Positions 36,485 to 45,646 of a stretch of DNA of 64,000 nt are shown in pieces. Positions within the stretch are counted from its first letter, which is position 1. Each line of letters starts with the position of its first letter. The notes beneath the pieces were generated by a model. It ran no database searches and was not told the DNA's origin. It saw only the letters and a program-made list of their open reading frames with translations. Position numbers and translations under genes: made by a program. This DNA comes from Pseudoflavitalea sp. G-6-1-2 (GTDB lineage Bacteria; Bacteroidota; Bacteroidia; Chitinophagales; Chitinophagaceae), in contig NZ_JABBGB010000001.1 in NCBI RefSeq assembly GCF_012927185.1, forward strand, positions 434,001 to 498,000, read 5' to 3'.

Positions 36485-37156
36485 TTATGGTTTTACAGCC
36501 TCTATACAAATGGCCCTGTTGAACCTTTCAGGTATATCTATTTCACTGATGTTCGGAATGGCGCTCTCACCCCATGCCTTAAATGAAATATTCCTGAAAC
36601 CTGCATTTTCCAACTGGTGTTGCAAACCCGGTTTATCGTACAGGAAATAGTGATTATTTTTTCTTTTGAAATAGAACTTGAACAGTCCGGAAAATGTATT
36701 GGGAATAGGGATCTCGAAATAAAAAGTATCCGTCAGAAATTTCTTTGCAGCCAATGCGGGATCCTTCTTTTGCTCCTCGAGATAGGTTTGAACTATCTCC
36801 CCAAAATCCGGAACAATAATGCGGATCACGCCACCGGGCCTGAGAACCCTCATGCTTTCATTGAAAACGAACTTAGCTTCTTCATAGGTCAGGTGCTCAA
36901 TTGTGTGAGAAGAGTACACTACATCCACAGAATTATCAGCATATGAGAATGGTCTGGTGATATTCATCCATTTCACATTGGAAGACCATTCCTTATTGGG
37001 TAACCATTTTGAAGAAGTTGGAATGAGCGACAACATGCTGCGGAGCACGGGCATCTTAGCCAGTCTTACTCCCATTGAGCTATCGATATTCACCCATCCC
37101 TGCGGAACTTGCAGTCCGCAGCCCAGGTTCAATTTTACCGGGTTAGAAGCATTCAT
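36485..37156 (-). CDS. SAM-dependent methyltransferase (type 11-like)
   Basis: A 223-residue class I methyltransferase. 'KLNLGCGLQVPQGWVNID' is motif I with the GxG loop, 'SSHTIEHLTYEEA' and 'VLRPGGVIRIIVPDF' are later motifs. This subgroup is common in glycan clusters, where it may methylate sugar hydroxyls. Substrate is unknown. It sits between the LamG protein (12 bases) and a glycosyltransferase (19 bases). Confidence 0.88.
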   Translation of the reverse strand: MNASNPVKLNLGCGLQVPQGWVNIDSSMGVRLAKMPVLRSMLSLIPTSSKWLPNKEWSSNVKWMNITRPFSYADNSVDVVYSSHTIEHLTYEEAKFVFNESMRVLRPGGVIRIIVPDFGEIVQTYLEEQKKDPALAAKKFLTDTFYFEIPIPNTFSGLFKFYFKRKNNHYFLYDKPGLQHQLENAGFRNISFKAWGESAIPNISEIDIPERFNRAICIEAVKP

Positions 37157-37168
37157 TTTAGTAGTTGT

Positions 37169-39949
37169 TTATAAGGGAATCTGAGAATTATTTGTGATCA
37201 TGATCTTGTCGACCTCTATGCTGGCAGCAGTTCTTCTGATCTCCAGTGTTTGTTGCTGTCCTTCTTGCACCTGCCATTTGTAATTACCACCCAGATCCAC
37301 ACGATACCATTTCCACTGTTTGCCGGATACCGCAACTGATGCCCGCATATTATTTCCTCCACTGATCTGAATAGGCAATGTTGAACTGCCATTAGCTCTT
37401 GCTCTCACATAGCAGTACAAACTTCCCGGTTTACGTGGAATAAAACGGTAGGATACCCTGTCGGGAATTGAACTGGTTTTTATATACGATGTGAAACTGG
37501 TGAAATCATAGTTGCTCTTTCCCGTTTCCGTACCTATCAGATTGTTTCCGGGCGTATTGATATTATCCGGGTTCTCTGCTTCAATCTCAAAATCCTGCTT
37601 CCAGAAATAAGGATGCTCATACTGATGCCAGCTATCCAGCTGGTAAAATACCGGTGATGCTCCCGACAGATCGAGCACGTATACACTGCCCTGTCTGCGG
37701 ATATTGAAACGAATGGTTTGGTTACCAATTCTGATACTGGTACTTTCTTCTACCTGTCCATTACCCATCAGATTGGAATTTGGCTGTACACTTCCATAGA
37801 TGAGATAACGTTTGCCAAGCTGCCTGGCCATGATCAGCTGATTTTCTTTTTGTCCATCTAACCTGAAAGTATAAGCGCGATCTTTCCCTTTCTGCGGATC
37901 GAGCAAAGTGCCCTTCGAAATAAACTCGAAGGCTCTTGCAGCAGTCTCCTGCGCATAAACAGGCATTGCTACCTGGTACACATATCCTCTCGGATCATTG
38001 GGACCAGCACCATCAGGCCAGCCATTGGGACCTGTTACATTGAAATAGCCCACATAATAAAAATCTGCACCCAGCATCATCATCGACTTCAGCAGTCCCA
38101 GCCATTGGGCTGGTCTCACATTGTCTGTTTCTTTGCCCCAGCCGGCGCTTATGAATGGAGAGAAGAGTGTTACTCCCATGGCCATCTCCTTCTGCCTTCC
38201 CTCTGCAAGCGCACCATACCCGTTGTTAGAGCCTGCAGCCAGTCTCCAGTTGCGGGGTGTGCCCGGATAGAAATCCGGCGTGGAGTAATTGATATTATTG
38301 AAAGCGCTGTTCACATTTTTTCTTATTGCATAGTCAGGCCAGTACATACTGTTCACAGCTGTTACATTGTAGAAAGAAAAGCTGGATCTTCTGAGAGGCG
38401 GGTAACCCTGTATTGTTGCGCGATAGGTTGAATCGAGTTTGTTGAGGAACCAGCCACTGTATCGTGAAGCAGAATATCCGGTGCGCAGCATGTGCGCTTT
38501 CACTGCCGGATCTGATTGCAGCAGGGATTCCGGCCTTGTGTGCCCGAATACCTCACCATTTTCATTGATGATATCGATAGGCCTTTTCAATACATGGGTC
38601 AGCTGGCGGAGATAGAACTGAGCAGTAAGCGCATCTTTTTGGATCACATCCATCGGCATCAACGGACTCAGCCATTTTCTGTTCTGTTCCTTTACAGGCT
38701 TGCCATTACTGCCACGCAGGTAATAGTTATCAGGAAGATCCTGTGCACTTACATATGGCAAATTCCGATCGAAGCCTGCATGTACAGGCCTGTTCTGCGC
38801 CTGCAGTATGATAGTGGACAGTGGCAATTCCGGATGTGCATTGGCATAACGTACCAGCGAACCTGCCAGTGATGATGGATCACGGTATGTAGCTGCTGCA
38901 CTGGCTGAATCCTGACGGAGACAAGGAACTTCAATATAGTAATTCCAGTTGCTGGCCATTTCGTCTACCATTTCCACTGCTTTTTGCGGATTCAGTTTTC
39001 CAAATCCTTTTCCACCGTTTCCGGGAAGTTCTCTATGCAGATAACTGATATCAAGCCAGGGGAAATTCCTGTTCATTGGATTCTTTTCAGGGAATCTTGG
39101 CAAAGCAAAAGCTTTCAGTTGGTCGGTAGCCTGCACAGAATAATTGGGATAACCCGGCGCGAATTCTTTGACGTCTACCGACTGCGGTGTGTTGATAGTT
39201 TTATTCGCTGTCTCACTTTCTACAGCAACCCTGTCTGGTACTTTAGTATTTCTGATGAAAGTGTAATGCCCACCTGCTTTTATTTCATTTGCATGCTGAC
39301 GGATCATATCGTCGGAAAGTGCAGCGTTGTAGAAAGCTACCTCGTCCAGCCCTTTCACCCATTTGAAGCCATCACTCCTGTCGAATACAAAATTGGAGCG
39401 GGGCAATTTATCTTTTTTGAATGCCGGAATTGTTTGACCGTCGATCCAGATCTCTTTTGTACCGGCGGCTGCATCCGCTTTGAATACGGCATGATGCCAG
39501 TTCCCATCGGCCCAGTAATCGTAACTGCCTATCCCGGATCCATTCAGCGGGATGCGCCATTCGTCTTTGGCCGAAGCACTTACTGTATTGAAATCACAGA
39601 AAGCATATTGAAAGCCAATCTTGAGGTTGAATACCGGAAAACTGAGGTAGAGAAATTGTTTCCCGCGAAAAAGGAACTCTATGGTAAAGGCTCTCGCTCC
39701 TGTTCCGTTCCTGAAAAAATTAGATACCAGAATACAGTTGTCATTGTCGGAACTCACGCCTTTTCCCGAAACGGAACCCGTAGTTTGAAGACTGCAGGAA
39801 TACATATCCTGATTTAACGAATTTCCCCCTATCACATCTTTCAGTAAAGTAGTTTCATCGAAAGTGTAATATGCCGCAGGCTTCTGAGCCGGCAGCAGCA
39901 AAGGTGAGATCAGCAGAACGAAAAATATTGTATAGGCGGATTTCATCAT
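37169..39949 (-). CDS. large secreted LamG-domain protein with candidate glycan-active domain
   Basis: A 926-residue protein with a signal peptide (1-21, '...LLLPAQ'). Residues about 24-230 form a LamG/concanavalin-like jelly roll ('FTIEFLFRGKQFLYLSFPVF', 'GSYDYWADGNWHHAVFKADA'). The central 300-700 region has TIM-barrel-like spacing with acidic residues Glu463 and Glu466 in 'IDIINENGEVFGH'. The C-terminal about 130 residues start 'DFEIEAENPDNINTPG' and resemble a CBM6/35-like carbohydrate-binding module. No Por sorting domain is seen. Position inside the polysaccharide locus suggests a lyase or hydrolase trimming the glycan; I cannot assign a known catalytic family. Confidence 0.6.
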   Translation of the reverse strand: MMKSAYTIFFVLLISPLLLPAQKPAAYYTFDETTLLKDVIGGNSLNQDMYSCSLQTTGSVSGKGVSSDNDNCILVSNFFRNGTGARAFTIEFLFRGKQFLYLSFPVFNLKIGFQYAFCDFNTVSASAKDEWRIPLNGSGIGSYDYWADGNWHHAVFKADAAAGTKEIWIDGQTIPAFKKDKLPRSNFVFDRSDGFKWVKGLDEVAFYNAALSDDMIRQHANEIKAGGHYTFIRNTKVPDRVAVESETANKTINTPQSVDVKEFAPGYPNYSVQATDQLKAFALPRFPEKNPMNRNFPWLDISYLHRELPGNGGKGFGKLNPQKAVEMVDEMASNWNYYIEVPCLRQDSASAAATYRDPSSLAGSLVRYANAHPELPLSTIILQAQNRPVHAGFDRNLPYVSAQDLPDNYYLRGSNGKPVKEQNRKWLSPLMPMDVIQKDALTAQFYLRQLTHVLKRPIDIINENGEVFGHTRPESLLQSDPAVKAHMLRTGYSASRYSGWFLNKLDSTYRATIQGYPPLRRSSFSFYNVTAVNSMYWPDYAIRKNVNSAFNNINYSTPDFYPGTPRNWRLAAGSNNGYGALAEGRQKEMAMGVTLFSPFISAGWGKETDNVRPAQWLGLLKSMMMLGADFYYVGYFNVTGPNGWPDGAGPNDPRGYVYQVAMPVYAQETAARAFEFISKGTLLDPQKGKDRAYTFRLDGQKENQLIMARQLGKRYLIYGSVQPNSNLMGNGQVEESTSIRIGNQTIRFNIRRQGSVYVLDLSGASPVFYQLDSWHQYEHPYFWKQDFEIEAENPDNINTPGNNLIGTETGKSNYDFTSFTSYIKTSSIPDRVSYRFIPRKPGSLYCYVRARANGSSTLPIQISGGNNMRASVAVSGKQWKWYRVDLGGNYKWQVQEGQQQTLEIRRTAASIEVDKIMITNNSQIPL

Positions 39950-39978
39950 AATTCAATCGGTGTACGGAGAGACCATTT

Positions 39979-40779
39979 CTATTTTGACCTTTTGGCAAAA
40001 ATCTCGAAATAACGTTTTTGATTTTCATTCACAAACCAGTTCCTGAACTGATCGTAAGTGATGAAATCATTGAACACCCATGTCTTTTCGTCAAAAGCGT
40101 TGAAAAGATATGAGTTGTCCAGCGAATGCAGGTGGTCGACGCACCAAAGAGATTCGCTGTAGAACTCCGGCAGGTTGCATTCGAAGCTGATCAGTGGAAC
40201 AGGTGTATCGATGCCGCTTATTACATTCTTCTCAAAACCTTCCACATCTACTTTGATAAAATCAGGAGTTCCGAATGCTCTAATCAGGTCGCCCATGGTT
40301 ATGGTGTTTACCGTAACCTTTTTGTTGTATTCGATAGCATGCTCCCACCTGCTTTCTTCTGTATTGCTCAGCGCATCTTTCCATTTATTGCTCATGGTAT
40401 TGAGACCACTTCCTTCCTCGGTAATGTAAAGAACGGATTCGCCATTGCTGGCATCTACGGCCTTTTTGATGATAGTGATATCCGGGTTCTTTTTGAACCT
40501 GATATTGAGGATGGCGAAGTTGGTATCATCAGGGTCTACCGAAACCACTTTTTTGCTCAGTTTGCGGAAGATATGCGTTTTGTGTCCCTGATTTGCGCCG
40601 ATATCGAATATGAGTTGATTATTGGTACCCAACAGTTCTGAAAAGAACTGCCTGTCGAACGCTCTTTGTTTTTTGAGCGATGGATTCCGTTGTTCGAGGT
40701 ACCATTGAGTAAAAGGAGAGAATTTCACTTCATAAAAGATATCAAGTCTCTTGAGGATGTTCTTGATTGTTTTTTTCAT
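39979..40779 (-). CDS. FkbM-family methyltransferase
   Basis: A 266-residue SAM-dependent methyltransferase with 'IFDIGANQGHKTHIF' as the SAM loop and 'DFIKVDVEGFEKNVISG' as the FkbM signature. Members O-methylate sugars and other small molecules. It begins inside the end of the preceding glycosyltransferase gene (38-base overlap), implying coupled translation. The methylated residue is unknown. Confidence 0.9.
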   Translation of the reverse strand: MKKTIKNILKRLDIFYEVKFSPFTQWYLEQRNPSLKKQRAFDRQFFSELLGTNNQLIFDIGANQGHKTHIFRKLSKKVVSVDPDDTNFAILNIRFKKNPDITIIKKAVDASNGESVLYITEEGSGLNTMSNKWKDALSNTEESRWEHAIEYNKKVTVNTITMGDLIRAFGTPDFIKVDVEGFEKNVISGIDTPVPLISFECNLPEFYSESLWCVDHLHSLDNSYLFNAFDEKTWVFNDFITYDQFRNWFVNENQKRYFEIFAKRSK

Positions 40780-41911
40780 GAAAAGTATTAAGTTCCTTTA
40801 TCAGATTTTGAATTACTTTATCCCAGATAAAATGATCCCGTACTGTTTCAAAAGCTCTTAATTTCTTCTCTTTAAGCCCCGATGCCGGAAGATCGAGGGC
40901 TTCATCTAATGTCCTTTCAAGTTGTACAATATTTCCAGGTTCTATCAACCATCCGTTTTTCTGATTAACGCTCATGGCAATTGCCCCCACATTGCTGGCA
41001 ATAATGCTCATGCCCGAGGCCATTGCTTCAAGGTTTACATAACTCATCCCTTCAGCAAAGCTTGGGTTCACCAGTACGTCGCAGGTGGTCATCAGGTGCA
41101 TCAGTTCTTCATCTGATACCCTGCCATGATAAATAATATTATTGTTGTTTAGTATTCTGATCTGTTCGGGTACCGGACAAACGAAATGGAATTCGAAATC
41201 GTTCCGTTTGGTCAGCAGGGAAGCCAGCGCCTTATGCAACTCTTCGATACCCCGCCTTCTTTCATATCTTCCTACGAAGAGGAATTTTCGTATAGTATTC
41301 TCCGGTAGTGGACTTTGGCGGAGCCAGTTCTTTTCAATGGCAATGGGTGCAACAATGAGTTGCTCTTCTCTTATGCCGATCTTACGGAGGATCTCGGTTT
41401 GTATGCCGCCATTGGTGATTACAAAATCAGCCCTTCTCAAATTGCCTTTTACGAAAGGACGCAACAGGTATTGCTCCAGTTTGGAGCGAAAGGTGGCTGC
41501 CTGCTGAAACATTTCCAGCCCGTGAAAATTCAATATCAGTTTTGTTCCCGGAGGAAGGGAATTCTTTCTGTTGAGCAGGTACCAGGCAGAGAATCCCTGT
41601 GCATAAAGGATCTCCGGCACCTTTCTTTTCTCAAACTCCTGATACAGTTTTTTGGAATAGAGATATTGCTCATAGACATAATGCCCGGGGAACTTGTACG
41701 CCGCAGGTTGCTTTATCTCTACAAATTCGATATTGGTAAGCTGGTCTGCTGAAAGCCCCAGCTCGGATACGCGTTTCGCATATGGATTAACGTGATACAC
41801 GGTTGTTGAAACACCTTCTAAAGACAGGTATTTAAGAAGATGGGTGGAATGCCTTTGCATCCCTCCTACAACCAGCGGGAAAAGGCCATCAGTAAGCAGG
41901 GCTAGTTTCAC
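40742..41911 (-). CDS. family 4 glycosyltransferase (GTG start)
   Basis: A 389-residue GT-B enzyme beginning at GTG 41911, which overlaps the previous stop as GTGA. 'GGMQRHSTHLLKYL' is the GT4 N-terminal glycine-rich region; 'FVGRYERRRGIEELHKAL' and the E-x7-E motif 'EGMSYVNLEAMASG' lie in the C-terminal domain. Its donor and acceptor cannot be told. The 3' end overlaps the FkbM gene. Confidence 0.9.
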   Translation of the reverse strand: MKLALLTDGLFPLVVGGMQRHSTHLLKYLSLEGVSTTVYHVNPYAKRVSELGLSADQLTNIEFVEIKQPAAYKFPGHYVYEQYLYSKKLYQEFEKRKVPEILYAQGFSAWYLLNRKNSLPPGTKLILNFHGLEMFQQAATFRSKLEQYLLRPFVKGNLRRADFVITNGGIQTEILRKIGIREEQLIVAPIAIEKNWLRQSPLPENTIRKFLFVGRYERRRGIEELHKALASLLTKRNDFEFHFVCPVPEQIRILNNNNIIYHGRVSDEELMHLMTTCDVLVNPSFAEGMSYVNLEAMASGMSIIASNVGAIAMSVNQKNGWLIEPGNIVQLERTLDEALDLPASGLKEKKLRAFETVRDHFIWDKVIQNLIKELNTFHEKNNQEHPQET

Positions 41912-43056
41912 CGGGGCAAGTATTTTTTGATATCCTCTGCAATTTCTGTGTAGATCTTTTGCCAGGTGTATTTATCACTTACTTTATCATATATCCTTTC
42001 GGAGTATTGTTGAAGCAAGGCCGGCTGTTCTACAACCTGGTCTATTCTGGCGGCCATTTGTTTGGTATCGTACTGATCAAAATAGAGAATCTCCTCTTCA
42101 TTGAAAACCTTTCCGATATTTTCTACTTTGGGAGCAATGATAAGTTGTCTGGAAGCTCCATACAGAAAGAGCTTCAGGTTGCTTCCGAACTCAAGGATAA
42201 ATGGAACGATACCAACATGCATTTTCTCCAGCACGGGAGGCAACTCTTCGTGAAGAATTGGCCCGAGGTAATGCGTTTTAATGTTGGCCGGAACAGCGTC
42301 ACTCAGGTATTCCTGCACTCTTTCGCCGATGAAGTATACTTCGATCTTTTCAGGGTGGCGCAACTGTTTCAGTGCGTCAACGAAAAGATCGAGGCGGTGG
42401 TGCACCATGGCCTTTCCTACCCAAACCAGTTTGATAACACCATTCACAGATTTCTGTGTACCCGTAAATTGCTCTATGAACTCTGTTTCGATACCATTCT
42501 GAATAGCCTTGTGATTGTTTGTTCTCATCCGAAGGTGCTTGCCCAGATCGCCTACGCAGAAACAAAACGTAGATCTTTGCAGGGTCTGTCTTTGCACATA
42601 CCGGGCAAGAGGCAGCATCCATGATCTGTAGAAGCTCTTCATTTCTTCTGCCATTAATCCATTCACTTCATAAAAGTGAGGGATCTTCAGCATTTTGCTG
42701 ATCAGAAGACCGTTATAATTGAGGTAAGCCGCCCTTTCAAAAATGAAATCGGGCTTTTCCGCTTTTATCTTTTTATAGTATTTGAAGAACCTGTAATGGT
42801 TTTTCAGAAAGAACTTGATATCTCTGAGCGAACCGAATAAACCCCATTTAAGCAGCTTTGATTTCAGTGACTGGCTCTTTGCAGGTTTGGGCTGTGCTGT
42901 ATCGGCAACTTCGGGTGCAGCGTCTTCAAAAATATGGACAGGCTTTACTTCGAAATGCCTTTGCAGTTCTTTCAATCCTTCTACATAATGCCTGTTGGGC
43001 CCGCTGGCGGGCTTGAGGCAATCATTCTCAGGTAACAGATAAATCCCTTTGATCAT
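41908..43056 (-). CDS. glycosyltransferase, GT4-like with altered E-x7-E motif
   Basis: A 382-residue GT-B-type protein with 'IKLVWVGKAMVHHRLDLF' at the start of the C-terminal domain. The family usually has '..KLFEYLAAGKPV'; here it reads 'NLKLFLYGASRQLIIAPK', so the second glutamate is missing and activity or donor binding may differ. The N-terminal half has a basic linker (about 70-110). It starts four bases after the aminotransferase and ends overlapping the next gene as GTGA. Confidence 0.8.
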   Translation of the reverse strand: MIKGIYLLPENDCLKPASGPNRHYVEGLKELQRHFEVKPVHIFEDAAPEVADTAQPKPAKSQSLKSKLLKWGLFGSLRDIKFFLKNHYRFFKYYKKIKAEKPDFIFERAAYLNYNGLLISKMLKIPHFYEVNGLMAEEMKSFYRSWMLPLARYVQRQTLQRSTFCFCVGDLGKHLRMRTNNHKAIQNGIETEFIEQFTGTQKSVNGVIKLVWVGKAMVHHRLDLFVDALKQLRHPEKIEVYFIGERVQEYLSDAVPANIKTHYLGPILHEELPPVLEKMHVGIVPFILEFGSNLKLFLYGASRQLIIAPKVENIGKVFNEEEILYFDQYDTKQMAARIDQVVEQPALLQQYSERIYDKVSDKYTWQKIYTEIAEDIKKYLPR

Positions 43057-43059
43057 ACA

Positions 43060-44160
43060 CTAGTTTGCAATAGATAAAACCTTGCTGGCCACAAATTGCA
43101 TCTGCTCTTGAGTGAGCTCCGGGAACATGGGAAGCGACAGCAGTTTGTCTTTATACCCTTCATTTACATCATAGGATCCGCTGCCATTGAGGTATTCCCT
43201 GAATGCCGGCATTGCAGGCATCGGAACGGGATAATGAACAGCAGTCTCAATGCCTGCTTCTTTGAGGACTTCCTGCACCTGGCTACGGTTGTTCACCTGT
43301 ACAACATAGAGATGGAATACATGCCTGCTATGTTCAGGGATCACGGGCGTAATCACCACAGAATCCTTGAAAAGTTCATTGTAATAAGCCGCATTGGCGA
43401 TGCGTGCTTCTGTCCATTTATCGAGATATTTCAATTTGGCAGTGAGGATGGCAGCCTGAAGTCCATCGAGGCGGCTATTCCTTCCTGCAATCTGATGATC
43501 ATGTTTTTTAAGCTGACCATGATTGGCGATCATGCGGCAGGTCTTTGCTATATTCTCATCGTTGGTAACAATGCATCCTGCATCACCGTATGCGCCGAGA
43601 TTTTTTCCGGGGTAGAAACTGAAGCTGGCTGCATTACCAAAAGTGCCGGTTCTTTTTCCTTTGTATTCTGCACCATGGCACTGGGCGCAATCTTCGATCA
43701 CAATCAGATTGTGTTTGTTGGCGATCTCCATGATTCTGTCCATTTCAGCGGGAAGGCCAAAAAGATGAACAGGGATGATGGCTTTGGTACGGGGAGTGAT
43801 CTTCTTTTCGATCTGATCAACATCCAGGGTGTACAATCTTGCATCGGTATCAACGAATACCGGTATACCACCTACATTCACCACTGTTTCTGCAGTGGAT
43901 ACCCACGAATGGGAAGGGATGATCACTTCATCACCAGCTCCTATTCCATATGCTTTCAGCAATATTTCCAATGTATCTGTACCGTTTCCGGCTGCAATGC
44001 AATATTTGGCTCCGACCCATGCAGCGAACTTCTCTTCAAAATCCGTTACCACACGGCCACCGATATAGCTGCTGTTCTTGATGGTTGTTTCAATAGCGGC
44101 GTCAATATCGGGCTTGATGGAAAGATATTGCGCATACAGATCAACGAAAGGAATAGTCAT
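43060..44160 (-). CDS. DegT/DnrJ/EryC1/StrS-family sugar aminotransferase
   Basis: A 366-residue PLP-dependent aminotransferase. The PLP lysine is in 'SFYPGKNLGAYGDAG', 'AAGNGTDTLEI' is the phosphate-binding region, and 'GRNSRLDGLQAAIL' is the conserved C-domain start. The family aminates a keto-sugar nucleotide using glutamate. With the oxidoreductase (44633) and hexapeptide acetyltransferase (44176) it forms the WbpB-WbpE-WbpD type trio for 3-acetamido sugars. Substrate is inferred to be a UDP-3-keto-GlcNAc(A). Confidence 0.92.
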   Translation of the reverse strand: MTIPFVDLYAQYLSIKPDIDAAIETTIKNSSYIGGRVVTDFEEKFAAWVGAKYCIAAGNGTDTLEILLKAYGIGAGDEVIIPSHSWVSTAETVVNVGGIPVFVDTDARLYTLDVDQIEKKITPRTKAIIPVHLFGLPAEMDRIMEIANKHNLIVIEDCAQCHGAEYKGKRTGTFGNAASFSFYPGKNLGAYGDAGCIVTNDENIAKTCRMIANHGQLKKHDHQIAGRNSRLDGLQAAILTAKLKYLDKWTEARIANAAYYNELFKDSVVITPVIPEHSRHVFHLYVVQVNNRSQVQEVLKEAGIETAVHYPVPMPAMPAFREYLNGSGSYDVNEGYKDKLLSLPMFPELTQEQMQFVASKVLSIAN

Positions 44161-44175
44161 TGTATAAGTATTATT

Positions 44176-44649
44176 TTATAAGGCTGCTATCAGTTTGGCG
44201 GGATTTCCCGCATATTTTCCTGGTTTGCTGATATTCTTTGTAACTACTGCACCGGCTCCGATCACCACATTATCGCAGATCTCCACCGGGAGGATAGTGG
44301 CATTGGAACCGATCGATACATTATTGCCGATCTTTGTTTCTTTCCAGAGATTCTTATCACCGCCCGCAGGACCGCCTTTCGCAAACAGGTCGTTGATGAA
44401 CATCACACCATGGCCGATGAAGCAATGGCTGCCGATAGTTACCAGTTCGCAGATGAATGTATGCGACTGCACTTTGCAATGTTCTCCGATGGTAACGCTT
44501 TTCTGAATTTCAACGAAGGGGCCGATAAACGTATGCTGCCCGATTTCGCAACCATATAAGTTTACGGGCTCTACTACGGTTACATTTTCTCCGAACTTAA
44601 CATCCCTGATACCGATCTGCTTTTTGTTCGGCTCAAATGTTCCTGGCAT
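44176..44649 (-). CDS. left-handed beta-helix sugar N-acetyltransferase (WbpD/WlbB-like)
   Basis: ATG at 44649 is chosen instead of a TTG nine codons upstream. The 157-residue product is a series of hexapeptide repeats ('IGIRDVKFGENVTVVEPVNL', 'IGNNVSIGSNATILPVEI') typical of acetyl-CoA-dependent sugar-nucleotide N-acetyltransferases such as WbpD and WlbB. It would acetylate the 3-amino group made by the aminotransferase. It overlaps the upstream oxidoreductase gene by 17 bases and is 15 bases ahead of the aminotransferase gene. Confidence 0.88.
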   Translation of the reverse strand: MPGTFEPNKKQIGIRDVKFGENVTVVEPVNLYGCEIGQHTFIGPFVEIQKSVTIGEHCKVQSHTFICELVTIGSHCFIGHGVMFINDLFAKGGPAGGDKNLWKETKIGNNVSIGSNATILPVEICDNVVIGAGAVVTKNISKPGKYAGNPAKLIAAL

Positions 44650-45646
44650 TGGAATAGATTTTATCGATGATCTCAACCGTTTTCATGCCTTCATAACCAT
44701 TGGTGGCAATGATGCCATTGTTATTCAGTACTTCGTGTATGTTCTGATAAACCTGGTCGTGATTCGACATGGACCCCACATACTGACCATAGTTGTTGGG
44801 TGGGTTACCGGGAGGCAGGTTCTCGATCTTATGGCCTTCGATATTCTGGTACTCAAGCTCATTGAGATACTGGCCACCGATCTTTACAGTTCCTTTTTCT
44901 CCAAAGATGGTAAGAGAACCTTCCATATTCTTTCCGAAACTGTTTACGGTATAATTGATGGTACCGATCACGCCGTTATGGAATTCAACAGTTGCCACAC
45001 CACAATCTTCAAATTCGATTACATTGTCGTGTGCTTTATTGGAGATGAAGGAATGTGCATTTTTTACATCACCGATCAACCAGTAGAGCAGATCTATGAA
45101 ATGGCTGAACTGAGTGAAGAGTGTGCCTCCATCCAGCTTTTTGGTGCCTTTCCATGCAGAAGTGGAATAGTATTGATCGTTACGGTTCCAGAAGCAATTC
45201 AGCTGAACGCTGAAGATCTTACCGAGTTTACCTTCATCAATGATCTTCTTCACTTCCATAACAGGAGGGTTGAACCTGTTCTGCTTTACAATGAATAATC
45301 TGCGATTGGCCTTTTCAGCCGCATCGATCATTCTGCCTGCATCCGATACGGAGAGTGCCATTGGCTTTTCGCAGAGTACGTGGGTGCCGGCCTTGAGTGC
45401 CAGCAGTGTATGTTCGGTATGAAGACCGTTGGGAGAGCAGATGGAAACTACATCGATACTTTTCTCTTTCGCCAGCATTTCTCCTGCATCTGTATAAGCC
45501 GTAACACCATATTTAGCGGCCAGTGCATCAGCTGCTGCTTTATCTACATCGCAAACAGCCACCAGTTTACCCGTATTGTTGATATGTTCGGCATGCCGTT
45601 GTGCGATTCGGCCGCAACCGATAATTGCGAAATTCAACTTTTTCAT
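44633..45646 (-). CDS. Gfo/Idh/MocA-family sugar-nucleotide oxidoreductase (WbpB/WlbA-like)
   Basis: A 337-residue NAD(P)-dependent enzyme with Rossmann loop 'IIGCGRIAQRHAEHI' and catalytic region 'VLCEKPMALS'. 'SAWKGTKKLDGGTLFTQFSH' is the C-terminal substrate site shared with WlbA/WbpB enzymes, which oxidise C3 of UDP-GlcNAcA to allow transamination. Its start ATG overlaps the previous stop by one base. The dehydrogenase that would make UDP-GlcNAcA (WbpA type) is not in the window. Confidence 0.88.
   Translation of the reverse strand: MKKLNFAIIGCGRIAQRHAEHINNTGKLVAVCDVDKAAADALAAKYGVTAYTDAGEMLAKEKSIDVVSICSPNGLHTEHTLLALKAGTHVLCEKPMALSVSDAGRMIDAAEKANRRLFIVKQNRFNPPVMEVKKIIDEGKLGKIFSVQLNCFWNRNDQYYSTSAWKGTKKLDGGTLFTQFSHFIDLLYWLIGDVKNAHSFISNKAHDNVIEFEDCGVATVEFHNGVIGTINYTVNSFGKNMEGSLTIFGEKGTVKIGGQYLNELEYQNIEGHKIENLPPGNPPNNYGQYVGSMSNHDQVYQNIHEVLNNNGIIATNGYEGMKTVEIIDKIYSNARNI

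Noticed and set aside
38984-39817. 277-codon open frame on the plus strand
   Set aside because: Antisense to the LamG protein with no recognisable motif or promoter.
43096-44181. 361-codon open frame on the plus strand
   Set aside because: Exactly opposite the sugar aminotransferase, which has complete family motifs; the antisense product has none.
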